64,000 nucleotides of DNA from Steinernema hermaphroditum (lineage: Eukaryota; Nematoda; Chromadorea; Rhabditida; Steinernematidae): NCBI GenBank assembly GCA_030435675.1, contig CM059623.1, positions 4,738,012-4,802,011 of the forward strand, read 5' to 3'. The notes below the pieces were generated by a model. That model was given only the letters and a program-made list of their open reading frames with translations, searched no databases and had not been told where the DNA came from. The translations under genes and the position numbers were made by a program. Shown here piece after piece: positions 13,287 through 23,442 of the stretch (the stretch's first letter is position 1; every line of letters begins with the position of its first letter).

Positions 13287-16286
13287 CGCCTAAATCCTCC
13301 AGTACCGATGAACCCTTCTCAGAGCCCGATCGATATCGTGCTTCAAAACACGGCGCGGAATCACGGCGGGTGGGCGGGGGCCGGTCGGATTCCGGTCCGA
13401 TTAAATTTGTATTTGGCGGCGATTATCATGCGTGCACAAAAGAGGCTCGTGGCGCTGGAGGGAGACGAAGACGACCCGCAGAGGGGCGCATGCACGCCTG
13501 TGTTTGTCGAAGGTGCGAAACGAGAGCGCCGGATGTTTGCCCACGGGCACGAGAAATGTACTCCCGAGGGGAACTGGGACGAGTGGTTAGGGATGCCTGG
13601 AGTCTTAGGCGGTGCCTTGTAATCCGAGAACAAAGAGGTTGTAGTAGTTCTGTTGTGTGGACAAAGAATACGGAATTGATTTGAGAAGGCATGCTGCTTA
13701 GGAACGAACGTCGCCGCGAGTGAAACATTCGTTAGGGGAGAAGAGATGTGGATGTTTGCCATCGGAGAATTTTACAACTGGAGGGCTTCGAGTTTAAAAT
13801 TGGCCTAGTGAATTCAGGAACGGGGTCTTATTTACTCAGAAAACATAAAAAGTAAGTGGAATACACAAAAAAGTGGTGTGACCGGGGCGTATTTACCATC
13901 CGAATTCCATCCTGTGATGGCCGCTTTCACAACTGAGGCGTCTTCTACTGACCTTCAAAGTAATTACGTAGACCCTTGTATGAACGAACTAAACTTCTTA
14001 CTAAAGTTGCGCGTATCACGGAAATACTCCGAAAATGCTTCTATATTTTATACTTCTATCGAGGAAGGTACCCAAAGTGGAAACGGCAATTTGGCTGTAC
14101 ATCTGTGGAACCGTTGTTTTAGTTTGTTCATGTAAGTTTCTCACATAACATATGCATATGACAGTCCACGACACACGTTCTTACATATGTATTTGGTTCA
14201 TTGAGAATCGGCGGCGAGAAACAGATAGCTCGATGAAAGGATGTGGCCTCCTTTAAGCCTTAAAATTCGGCAAAGGCACGTCCGACGTTCTACTAGTGTA
14301 TACAGTTTCAGCCAAATCGGCATTTAAGTTCATATAAGTTCATTTTTTCCAGGACACAGGGCTAATAGGGGAACCTCACAAGCGTTCCATCGATGTGGGA
14401 ATCAAAATCCAAAAATCTGAAATACAACTTCCAGTCTTTTGTTCTTACTGAGCTTTGCGTTTGCAAATCATTACAAAATGAGATGAAAAAAAGAGAAATC
14501 ACGAATGCGAACTTCTCACTTGGCTCTCGTTTCGCGACGATAAGTCCTTTGACCGGTGGGTCCTTTGAGGTCTAGCACATTTACGTCAACCTTTTCTCGT
14601 GTACATCTCTAGCTCGACCCGCTGAGAACGACCCTTTGTCCAAACAACCGACACTTAAAACGGACTTATTATTTCCAAAAAGTATTTCTCATTGGAGTTT
14701 AAAAAGAAGAAAGTGAATAAATTTGAAGCGCTCAATCAATGGAAGGGCTCGTCGGGAGATAAGAATGCACTAATCAAATGTTTGCTTAGAAGAGTGATTC
14801 GCGCGTTTTTGCTCCTTTTAATCTGACGCCCTCTTACAGTGAGGGTTCCGTGATTTCTTTCAGAGTCCAGTCCTGCAGGGGTTACGCATTTGAAAAACAC
14901 TTTGGATGGATTGTAAAGAATCGGGAAGAGACTTTTTTGATCGGAATGAAAAATATAAGGCAAATTCATTTTCCATTTCTAGAAAGAAGACACTCTGAAG
15001 TCTCTGAAAAGCGCGACATCTGGCCACGTGATCCTCTTATTCGCATCAACGTCCCCTTAATACCACCAAGTGCATCTCTGTGAGGCAAAGACGTCATCTT
15101 CCTTCCCATTACAAAATATTCGTCAGAAACGTCGAATATAGCGCCGCGCGTCGCCGCTTCCTCCACGGAAACAACACAAAAACGCCTGTGGCTGTTTAGC
15201 CAGAAAGACGTCCGAAATGCCGCGATTCTGAGTCAGGCGGCCCCCTCGAGCCACGCAAGCGCCCTGACTCATTTTCTGAAATCGGGCGTCATCGGACGGA
15301 ATCGCCGACGGCGACGATACAGTCGTCGGTGGTGTACAGTCCCCTCCCTCCCGCCAATGGGTGCAAACAGTCGCGTTATCAAATCGATAGAGAAGACGGC
15401 GACGCCGATGGCTCATCGCATATTCCGGTGCTTTTACGGCTTTTGAAACGTCGAAGGGGGACAATTGGCGATTTCCGATGTGGGCGGCTGGGAACCGGAT
15501 CGTAAAAGAGCCCTCTTGGCTATGCACTGACCTCGATATCATAAAAGGCGAAGCGGAATAAAATTGCGGTCGAACTGTACTTGGATTCTAGGAGAAGCGA
15601 ACCAAGGCAGCGCCTTTGGGTACTGTAGTAAATGCACTCGTGAGATCTAGAAGACGCTGACTAGTGATCGGAGCTCTGAACTAACGCCTTCTCAGGACTC
15701 CGAAAACTTCTTCGGTAGTCCACTCATCAAACAATTCCCTTTTATTCCAGTAAATTCCAGTGGCCGAATCTAACAGAACTGCATCGCAGGTTTAAACTGC
15801 ACTGCTTGTCTTAGAAAACCGAAGAAGATAACTTTGCATTTTGCAATGTCGAGGTGGCACATAAAAAAATATCGAAAAGTTCTTTGTTACACAATTGAGA
15901 GACGCCTGTACTAAGGCATCGGACAAATAGCGATTACAACACTCGGTTTTTCATTAGGTAGAAATATCATGAACTTAAGGAACATTTGCAATATCCGCTA
16001 TTATTTATGACTTAAGCCACAAAAACAACAACAAAAATGGGATTACGCGATGTCCACTTCAACTTATTGTTGAGCTATCCGACATAAAGCTTGCTGTGAT
16101 GTTTGAAGATGTTTGAACTCAGAATTATGTTTGAAGATGTGAAAATGCTCTCCTTACGCTACAAATTTATGGTTGCACAATTGTATATTTGTTGTGAGCA
16201 AATAACGTTGGCACGTTTCCAACTTAGACGTAATAACTTCCAACGTAATCAGGAATATAAAAACACAATGAATATATATTATCGTA
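13287..16286. other. Intergenic stretch without recognised genes
   Basis: Three kilobases with only short open frames in conflicting directions and no domain or matching splice pairs. The first few hundred bases are likely the promoter side of the small heat-shock gene. I see no repeat shared with other parts of the window. Confidence 0.5.
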
Positions 16287-16676
16287 TTATATAATAAACA
16301 TTTCCTCGAATATTTCGATCAAATGTCGGTTTTCTGTTTCGCTTTCATTCAAAGAGTTGTAATTTGTAATTGTAATTGTAATTTCCAGCGTCTTCTTACA
16401 CTTCTCAAGACGTTTCCGCAGTCGAGCCACCTCGTTCTCGAGATATTCGATTCCTTTGGTCTCTCTTATTTCTGCCTTAAGCTTCTTGTAAGACTCTTGC
16501 ATCCTCGCTCGACAAACGACGCATTGTTGTTGCCTCCGTTTAGTCCGCTTAAAATCAAAGGAGATAAGTTTCCAGATTATTAGCGAAATTACCTTTCGTA
16601 AAGGAAGTGTTTGGGCTCTATGGTACTCTTCCTTTTTGCCATGCTTCGACTTGTTTCGTGCCCAAGACGGTGACAT
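16287..16676 (-). CDS. Small basic coiled-coil (bZIP-like) protein, 2 exons
   Basis: Exons 16676-16593 and 16547-16287 join in phase over a 45-nt intron and encode 114 aa, beginning MSPSWARNKSKHGKK. A TTTTCAG acceptor sits directly before the ATG, suitable for leader trans-splicing. The N-terminal half is strongly basic (KRTKRRQQQ around residues 28-36) and is followed by a CxxC pair (CVVC) and a Lys/Glu/Leu-rich heptad segment (YLENEVARLRKRLEKCKKTL). Basic region plus leucine-rich helix suggests a bZIP-like or other nuclear coiled-coil protein, but the canonical NxxAAxxCR basic motif is absent. I do not recognise an ortholog. The tail is Thr/Ile/Asn-rich. Confidence 0.5.
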   Translation of the reverse strand: MSPSWARNKSKHGKKEEYHRAQTLPLRKVISLIIWKLISFDFKRTKRRQQQCVVCRARMQESYKKLKAEIRETKGIEYLENEVARLRKRLEKCKKTLEITITITNYNSLNESETENRHLIEIFEEMFII

Positions 16677-16905
16677 CTGAAAAGCGGATACACGTCTAGA
16701 GCTACCAAAAATCTTCGGATCACTTTGAAATATTGGGTTGGAAAGTTGAAAATGCACCATTTTTGATTCGCGTCTATTTTCGCACTGAGTAACCCTGGGA
16801 TCAGGTGGGTTAGTGCGTTCGTATGGGCGATTGATTCTCTTTCCAGTCGGTACGCTCCGATGCCCCACCTGCATGCCCTCCGCTTTGTTTGAATCCTTTT
16901 ATTTT

Positions 16906-17510
16906 CATGGTCCGCGAAGCACCACCTGGGCATCCGAAACACCGAACCTTCGACAACCTCTCCGAGGGACTATTTATTTGATAGGCAGTGTTCTGTCTCA
17001 ACTACGCTTACAGCAGGAACTGAGCTTCCAAGCGCACATGATGGTCTCTTCTTGTAATGTCGGAGTAGGAGCAAATTCCAAGAAGATAAAAAATTTGCTC
17101 ATAGAGCACTTGACTCGAAAGTAGTTAAACTTTTTTGTTGATTTTAAAACCTATTGCTATGGGTATACAGGCAACATCGAAGGCCAGCTAGGGTGCTTGA
17201 ATGCCGTAGTGACTGATGCCCCGATGCTGTAGGCTGCAAGTGGAAATTGGAAGCTCCCATTTCCCATGAGTTCTCCGACCCCTTGATCCACCAGCGCAAC
17301 TCATTGACCCCTACTTTTATTGGTATTTCCAAATAAAAATCTTTTCCTTTATTTTTCGTGACTGCTGAGTTCAAGGAGGTTCTAGACATATGATCCCTAG
17401 AAATACATGATGATATGGATAAGGATAAGAAGTCAACTATTGTGCTGCGGTCAGAACCAGGTTGAAAAGTGATGCTGCACTGTCTTATATGCGATATTAT
17501 AGAAACACGA
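16906..17510 (+). repeat. Dispersed repeat R, copy 1 (retrotransposon-like 3' end)
   Basis: This segment recurs at 50853-52020 with strong identity. Both copies keep one open frame that ends at the same point (stop at about 17122 here and 51070 there), with blocks such as SETPNLRQPLRGTI, LSQLRLQQELSFQAH and NSKKIKNL. About 400 bases of shared non-coding sequence follow the stop and contain AATAAAAATC and ATTTTTCGTGACTGCT. A conserved C-terminal frame plus conserved 3' flank suggests the 3' end of a retrotransposon, but no reverse transcriptase or integrase is present to name the class. Confidence 0.6.
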
Positions 17511-18074
17511 GGATGAAACGTATTCATGGGATCTAGCAACCTCTAATCTATAGTTTGCGGCTAACATCTAGAAAAATCTCATTCTCTTATTCAAAATAAG
17601 GCAAGAACTAGTAACTGGTTTCGACATTTCAGCAGATTCAGCAGGAGCATGCAATGTTAGATATTTTTGATCGCTCTCAAAACTGTTGCTCGTCTTCAGC
17701 TGAGACTTGGATATTCATTGGGCATGTAGAACTCCCACAGCTCTATCTAAAGACTGCTTATACGATAGCGTCGGAAACATCAGCGACAAACAAGAGCCAA
17801 AGTTTGCAAGCAGGTCAGAAATGGGTAAATTGGAATTTTTCGACCCGGAACCTCTCCTGTTCTGCAGTGAAGTGGCCAGGCTTCCTGCCAGAAAGTGTAC
17901 TGAAGCTGAGCAGTTAAATGGTGAATACACCCATTGAAATCTGTGCCTTTGCGGCTATAAAGATTCTTTTTTAAAATGGAGCATTTTCAACTTTCCAACC
18001 CAATACATTCCATTCGTACATCACGCCACATCGGGTCATTTTTTAACATGTAGCCTTTATTTCCATAAAGTGCA
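17511..18074. other. Unassigned intergenic segment
   Basis: No gene or repeat is recognised. A 92-codon minus-strand frame (17987-18265) runs from the adjacent SINE-B sequence into this segment and is therefore not taken as a gene. Confidence 0.45.
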
Positions 18075-18110
18075 CGGTAGACGCGATTTTCAATGTAATC
18101 GCGTCTACCG
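18075..18110. repeat. Perfect 14-bp inverted repeat with 8-nt loop
   Basis: Arms CGGTAGACGCGATT (18075-18088) and AATCGCGTCTACCG (18097-18110) surround the loop TTCAATGT. It lies exactly at the 5' truncation point of a SINE-B copy. It may be an insertion by-product, such as a twin-primed 5' inversion, rather than a functional hairpin. Confidence 0.7.
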
Positions 18111-18372
18111 ACCACCCGCGCCGCCCACTCAAGCCGAAGAATCGCCCCAACTCCGAAGTCTGCCCCGTCAACCGCACCGAAGACGGGACACCACCGCGCA
18201 TCTTCTGCATACAGCCTCTTTGTCGCTTTGAAGCCCGCGCACATTGATGGGATAGCTGTCTTCAATTCGGACGTCGCGCTGTGCGCCGAAGAAAGAAGAT
18301 CAACAGCTACTACGGTTCTCCTTTGAGCACTATGAGATATCTTGCATGACGAATGTCATTGATTCAAGAGTA
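18109..18372 (+). mobile_element. SINE-B, 5'-truncated copy
   Basis: Matches the 3' two thirds of the complete SINE-B at 62771-63297 (there on the minus strand). The shared run starts at CGACCACCCGCGCCGCCCAC and continues through the 'gcttcaaagcgacaaagagg' region (read in reverse), ending in a TGACGAATGTCATTGATTCA block and a short ATGTAA-type tail. The insertion lies in the intron just past the coding fragment of the GTPase paralog: sequence on both sides resembles the intact GTPase intron near 20370-20410. Confidence 0.75.
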
Positions 18373-18720
18373 AATGTAATGTAAAGCCTTCGTAACGCCA
18401 AAAATACTTACATATGTCGTTCCTTCGTCCTCTTTCTCCTCGACGGAATCAGATTCGACAATTTGTGGAACTTGACCCGTTTCCAGAGACTCTTTCTTTT
18501 CTTCTTGGGCGTTACGGATTTTCAACGTTTCTAATAATGAACGGATCCCGTGCAAATTGAATTTTGATGGCGTTGTCGATGTCGAGGAATTGATGACTTT
18601 GTACATGTCGTTCATGATTTCATTCGTCAGAACTGGCTTAAGCAGAACGCTCGCAGTTTCATTAATTTTGTCCTTATGGACCCAATAACGTTTAAACGAA
18701 GAGATATAATTGAGCAGCAA
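18373..18720 (-). pseudogene. C-terminal fragment of a paralogous GTPase gene
   Basis: The open frame on the minus strand (LLNYISSFKRYWVHKDKINE to EKEDEGTTY) aligns with the last about 115 residues of the intact GTPase at 20411-21772 (LLNYVSSLEPYWTQKEDKMK to EKEHEEATY). It shares the EEKKESLE and VESDSVEEKE blocks and the identical splice donor (TAT|GTAAGTATTTTTGGCGTT). No P-loop or other G-domain sequence exists upstream; unrelated DNA and a SINE-A follow instead. It is therefore a truncated duplicate, not a working GTPase. Whether it is transcribed is unknown. Confidence 0.75.
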
Positions 18721-18936
18721 TGATTTACTAAGAAATGAGCGACTGTTTTAGTTTAGTGCATCCCTCATCCTTACTCGTAATCGGAGAAGTCCTCAGTTCC
18801 ATGACGATGCCTAGTTTTAGAACAATGTGCCATCTTCGGATCAGTCTGAAACACATTACATCGTTTCCAGCACATTGTGAACATCTTAAATCCTAAATAT
18901 ATTTTACGAGTCTTCCAAAAGGCACACCCCCAGGAT

Positions 18937-19334
18937 CATTATCATCGCGGTGGCGAGCGGTCGGTCCTCCGGTCGCTCGCTGAGTGTCTGGTTCAGTCTG
19001 GCAAACCCCGTGGCAGTTGTGACTATTCCGGCTTCCAGAGGGAATTGGGACGCCCGGAAGCCGTAGTCCCACCACCGCTGACAACAAGATGTCCGACGCC
19101 AGGAATCGGACCATCAGATGCAAGCTCGGAAGCGTCCGCTGTGCCGCAAACGATATTCCGCTCCTGAATCCGAAGATTTGCCGATTCCCAGATGCCCCGT
19201 CAAGTGCGCCGTCTACGACCGGTTCGACATCTACGCCGCGCCAGGGATGAAGTCTGCCAGACATCCTCTGTTTGTCTATTTTCGGTGTCGCGCAAGGCAT
19301 AATGCCTTTGATTCGCGAAATAAAGTCGTGAAGT
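18937..19334 (+). mobile_element. SINE-A copy with 22-bp target-site duplication
   Basis: A 398-bp element flanked by CCAAAAGGCACACCCCCAGG (18915 on) and the same sequence with one change (19335-19356). It shares high identity with 57801-58316. The head GCGGTGGCGAGCGGTC resembles the 5' end and A box of a tRNA, and the tail AAATAAAGTCGTGAAGT matches the short tail repeats expected when a LINE reverse transcriptase mobilises a SINE. The central block contains CCGAAGATTTGCCGATTCCC. Confidence 0.85.
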
Positions 19335-19362
19335 CCAAAAGGCACGCCCCCAGGATGGTATC

Positions 19363-19765
19363 GGGAAAGTTCCGCGGACTCGGTAGATTCCAAACTAGCT
19401 CAAAGCGAACGTAGGACCATGTCTACAAATTTAGGCTGCGAGCGAGCCGCAGGCGAGCTCTGTATTCATTTTCTGGAACGGGCCTAACATTTAGGCTTGG
19501 CTTAAGCTCCGGCTTAGGACTATGCCTGTTGATTTAACGCGAGCCCGAAGGGCGAGCCCTGTTGTCTTAACAGCTTCGCTGATATCCTAGTACTTCTGAC
19601 CTAGATTCCAAATTATGGAGTTCTGTATTCAGTTGGATATCCCACAGTGTATAACCTGATGCATCCTACAAAATTTCTGCAAGAAATGAAGGCTAACATG
19701 AGCTATAATAACCGAACGAATATTTTGAAAGTTCGCGGAATTTACCCACTCCGCGGAACTTTCCC
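19363..19765. mobile_element. Small element with about 30-bp terminal inverted repeats
   Basis: Both ends carry GGGAAAGTTCCGCGGA followed by a related TnGGTARATTCC segment in inverted orientation (19363-19391 and about 19736-19765). The interior has AT/GC-rich short repeats and no coding. The right end is itself nearly palindromic (GAAAGTTCGCGGAA...TCCGCGGAACTTTC). No certain target duplication was found, so the superfamily is undetermined. A CCCCCAGGAT decamer flanks both this element and the neighbouring SINE. Confidence 0.55.
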
Positions 19766-20410
19766 ATAATCCCCCAGGATCACCTAACTACTTTAAGACA
19801 AGAATCAAAGGCCGAATGGAGACACCTTTCGAGCATTTATTGTGATTGATGCCATAAAGAGGGAGAAAATGGGCAAAACATGCATAAATCAGTGCTTGTC
19901 TTCTAAGCAGGTGTATACAGGTAGAGCCGCCAAAAAATTTACATTAAGTTCTACAAACTTACTACCACCTGATAAGGTTTAGAGTCAAGGAATATTTTGG
20001 TAAAATGTTCGATCTTTCCGATGTTTTTGCTGTGAACGTTTTCCATTAATATCGTTCCAAGTTGAAAGGTATCAGATGCGGATCAGATGAAAAAAGGTCA
20101 ACACGTTGTGCGAAGAAGAGCGTCTTGGCTTAAAATAGTGGGCTGTTGTAAGCCAAGCGAGCCGCATTCGACTCCGATTGCGAAATTTCACCGAACTTGG
20201 AAGCATCCGGCCTTGCGCGGTGGTACAGAGTGCGAGTTTTTGGGTCATTTATTACCCTCTATTTCCGCAAAATGCAGTGCACAAAACCACCTGCCCTCAA
20301 CAATGCATCAACATATGTTGATCTGGCAGAAAGTACTGTGAATTTAGGGAATGTTTATCACTGACGCCATTTTCAATGTAACAAGCCTTCATAACGCCAA
20401 AAATACTTAC
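19766..20410. other. Intergenic or intronic DNA 3' of the GTPase exon
   Basis: Because the GTPase exon ends in a splice donor at 20410/20411, one or more downstream exons should lie here on the minus strand. No convincing continuation was identified, and no repeat shared with other parts of the window is visible. Confidence 0.4.
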
Positions 20411-21772
20411 ATATGTCGCTTCTTCGTGCTCTTTCTCTTCGACGGAATCGGATTCGAGAATTTGTGTGCCCTGTCGTTCCATAAGAACTTCATCTATTTC
20501 CAGAGACTCTTTCTTTTCTTCTTGCATTTTTAACAAGTTTTCCACTGTAAAAGTGATGAAGCACAAATGGAGTTCTTCATTCATTTTCTCATTCCAAAAG
20601 ATTTCCTTCATTTTGTCCTCCTTTTGGGTCCAATAAGGTTCCAGCGAAGAGACATAATTGAGCAGCCTTAGGGTGTTCTTTGAAGACATATTCCAACTCG
20701 TAGCGAATTCATCGAGTTGTGGACAACTAACTCCATTCTGTCGCGCACAGAGGAACTTGAATGACTCGTTGTTGAAATGGTACATCGTTTTCAGAGCGAT
20801 GCGGACGTTTTTCTCCGATTCGACTTTTTCGATGTGACTAGCGAGGGCGCGATTCAGTTGATCAAACCTATGAGAATTCATCCAGCTTTTTGTGATGCAG
20901 AACACGATGTTCTTCGCTGCATCTTGATTGAGTTGTGTCAGTAGCTTCTCGATGAAGTACTGCACGGCGACTTCTAATCTTGCGGCGTATGCGGGTATCA
21001 GGATACAAAAGGCATGGATCTTCGCATATTTCTTGATTTCCTGAATAATCATTTCGAAGTTCTTCTTGTCCTGTTCGATGCCTCGGCAGTCGCCAACTCC
21101 TGGGGTGTCGATAACGCGATAGAACTTGTTCTCGTTGTGGTGCATGAATTCGTAGGTTTTCGTACGTTGCGTGGAAGTTTCGCCATAGACGTCGTTTTCG
21201 TTATCGCTCTTCTTGCCAACAGAGACTCTTTGACGGATACCTTTATCGTCCTTTAGAAGAAAACTGGTAGGGATGGGAATCTTAAGTTCGCTGTTTGCAG
21301 CTTCTTCAAGATTTTTGTATGCGAGGTAGTTGAAGATGCTATTGATAAGAGTGGACTTGCCAGCACCGACCTCGCCCAATAGAACAATGTTGATTTCCTC
21401 GCAATCTCCAATTTCTCGGATATCTCGGTCTGAGTCCATGAGAGGCACAAATTCGTCACCGTGGGATTCGTGGCCGCAGCGGTAGGAAGCGCAAGTTCTC
21501 GAGTGTGCACCACAGCTGCAGTGAAGGTAGTCGAATCCATAGTAGACGGGAGTCTTGCACTCCTGACAGAGCCATCGTAACTTCTGCGAGACACACATCT
21601 TCGGGCAAACGATTTCAAGAAGAATTTTCTTTTTTGTCAGCGCAGCAGTCAAGGTGGGATGGATGGCCGATTCTGTAAACTTGACGATATGGACTGCACT
21701 GTCACAACCTTCTTTAGCATTTTCCTCTTCACCAGTTTCCTGCAAATAGTGCATGATCCCAAATGTTTTCAT
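20411..21772 (-). CDS. Zinc-ribbon P-loop GTPase of the AIG1/septin-like superfamily (partial model)
   Basis: One large exon encodes a G-domain protein. Taking ATG 21772 gives 454 codons up to a GTAAGT donor at 20410, but a TTTGCAG acceptor at 21740 could instead bring in an upstream exon. From the N terminus there is a Cys/His-rich region (CPKMC, LCQEC, HCSCGAHSRTC, RCGHESH) likely to bind zinc. Next come the P-loop GEVGAGKSTLINS, a long insert with a conserved Thr region, and the G3 motif DTPGVGD. The expected G4 position reads TKSW, without the usual Asp. A helical, charged tail follows (EEKKESLE...DSVEEKE). The family occurs as poorly studied G-domain proteins in nematodes and other invertebrates. 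Function is unknown; the membrane-remodelling or immune roles of relatives are only analogies. Confidence 0.75.
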
Positions 21773-21783
21773 GCAATACAGGG

Positions 21784-21885
21784 CGACTGACAAGGGAACA
21801 TTTAAAGGTGCCCCAGTCTATTTGGTTGAGATTTGGCGCAGAAGTACTACTACCTGCGTGTACTGTTCCTGAAAAATATTAGGTT
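21784..21885 (+). repeat. Inverted duplicate segment, copy 1
   Basis: About 100 bases (core GGAACATTTAAAGGTGCCCC) recur in inverted orientation at 22620-22718. Translation of both copies keeps a GTFKGAP..L.EIW.RS.TT pattern, but this copy has an in-frame stop just before KILG. Confidence 0.6.
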
Positions 21886-22125
21886 TTTTGCATTTTCATT
21901 TATTCATGAAATTTTTATCACTAGACTCCTCTTCATCAATGATATTGGGTTGGTTCATGGAAAATGGCCGATGATATAAACATGCTATAATTTCGCAGTG
22001 TTTACTCGCACTTTACTCTGATGCGCGCGCTGTTGAGTAAATTGAACTGTCACCCCACACTATGATATGCCCCTTGTCCATTGCATTTATCTTGATGTTG
22101 GAGGTCTATTCTCTCTTTATGGTCA

Positions 22126-22349
22126 TAAACCCGGCTGCCCGCGAATTCGCGCCCTCCAGGTACTAAAAGCCAATTAGGAGCTCATGCAAATGGCTGAAGT
22201 TGGGGCTAAAAAAAGTGTAGCCCTGCGGGCGGCAAGATTGGTGCTCATACAAATGACTGGAGTTGTCTAAAAAACTGCAAAGCTAAAAAATACGCTAAAA
22301 ACGGCACAAAACTGTAAAGAAACGCAAAGCCTTGCGTCCCCATAGGGGA
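22126..22349 (-). mobile_element. Helitron-like non-autonomous element, short copy
   Basis: A 224-bp member of the family described at 26856-27456. Its 3' end (left, TAAACCCGGCTG then the GCGAATTCGCGC palindrome) and its 5' end (right, ATAGGGGA, the reverse of TCCCCTAT) are both present. It carries one partial 86-bp repeat unit and a CTAAAAAATACGCTAAAAAC spacer, but lacks the GT tract and the tRNA-like segment. It is inserted between A and T. Confidence 0.75.
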
Positions 22350-22404
22350 TTTTTAGTACCTCGAGATGGCGAAATGTGAAGTGACGGACGGGCTACCTAT
22401 GGCA

Positions 22405-23030
22405 TTAATTGTGTGATGGACGTCGCCTGCCTTTAAACACGTACATTGTTGGGTCTAACCTACCGAACGAAACATGTATGACAGCCATAGCTTGCGGACA
22501 AAACAAAACAGTCAGTTCAAGTAAGTACCGGGTCACTTCGGAATCGCCGGTGAGAAGTGAATATGAATTCGGTGAGAAAATATAATATTTTAGTGTGTCT
22601 AGATTGCCGACGTGAGCACCTAATATTTTGCAGGAATAATACACTGTAGTAGCACTTCTGGGCCAAATTTCAATCAAATCGGCTGGGGCACCTTTAAATG
22701 TTCCTTTGTGAATAAGGCGCAAACATAAAGCGGAGTTTTTCTCTACGGAAATACCCTTAAACCTTACCCGGGAGTCATTGCTGCAGAGTGCTTCTTCGGA
22801 CTTCTCCACAACTTCGTGTTTGCAGCATCGAGCGTTTCTCTGGGGAAAAATATTAAACACACATTTGTCGGTTCAACATACATTTTTCTTGGACTTGAGC
22901 AGGCTCGCCCAAAACGCTCTTGTTTTCAAGATGCGCTTTCGTCGATACGACGTAATGGTAATGTTCCTTCTCGGTTTGGCCGTGAACTGTGAACACTGCA
23001 TGCTCAACACCTTATTTTTTTAGATAATAT
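22405..23030 (-). other. Ambiguous coding-like stretch upstream of the GTPase
   Basis: Two competing readings exist on the minus strand. One is a 151-codon frame (22405-22860) containing the GTFKGAP duplicate. The other is a spliced reading near 22760-23020 with peptides EKEHYHYVVSTKAHLE and TLDAANTKLWRSPKK, which look more protein-like and recall the His/Cys-rich segments downstream of G domains in this GTPase family. It may be the remains of a second GTPase paralog. I could not settle the frame. Confidence 0.25.
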
Positions 23031-23442
23031 CAACCTGAAAAGATTTCAATTAGGATACGTGCTCAGTTTACAGTTTGCTCTGATCTTGAATACGGATACA
23101 GGCTGTTTGTATAGTTTTGAGGTGAGGTGCACATAATAAGTGCAGTATTTGGCGCTCGTTTTCTACAACCCTGACAGCCATTAAACACGCAAACAGATGA
23201 GCGATCGCTGCAAAACCACACGTCAAACAAAGTCACACATGATAGATACAAGTAGGTTTCGGATAACCTATTAATAGATAAACTTCTATGCAACACTAAC
23301 TTTATTCATAGTGTATCATAATGCTTATCGACTTTGTGTCGTTCATTTTATGAAGCGGAGATGCAGTTCGGCATTCGATTTTCTTCTTTTTCTTTTGTTC
23401 ACTTTTTCAGTTTTATTGTTTTTCAGTTTACTTTTTCATTTC

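Noticed and set aside
22405..22860. A 151-aa minus-strand gene
   Set aside because: Half of it is an inverted duplicate that carries a stop in the other copy, and a competing spliced frame covers its 5' part.
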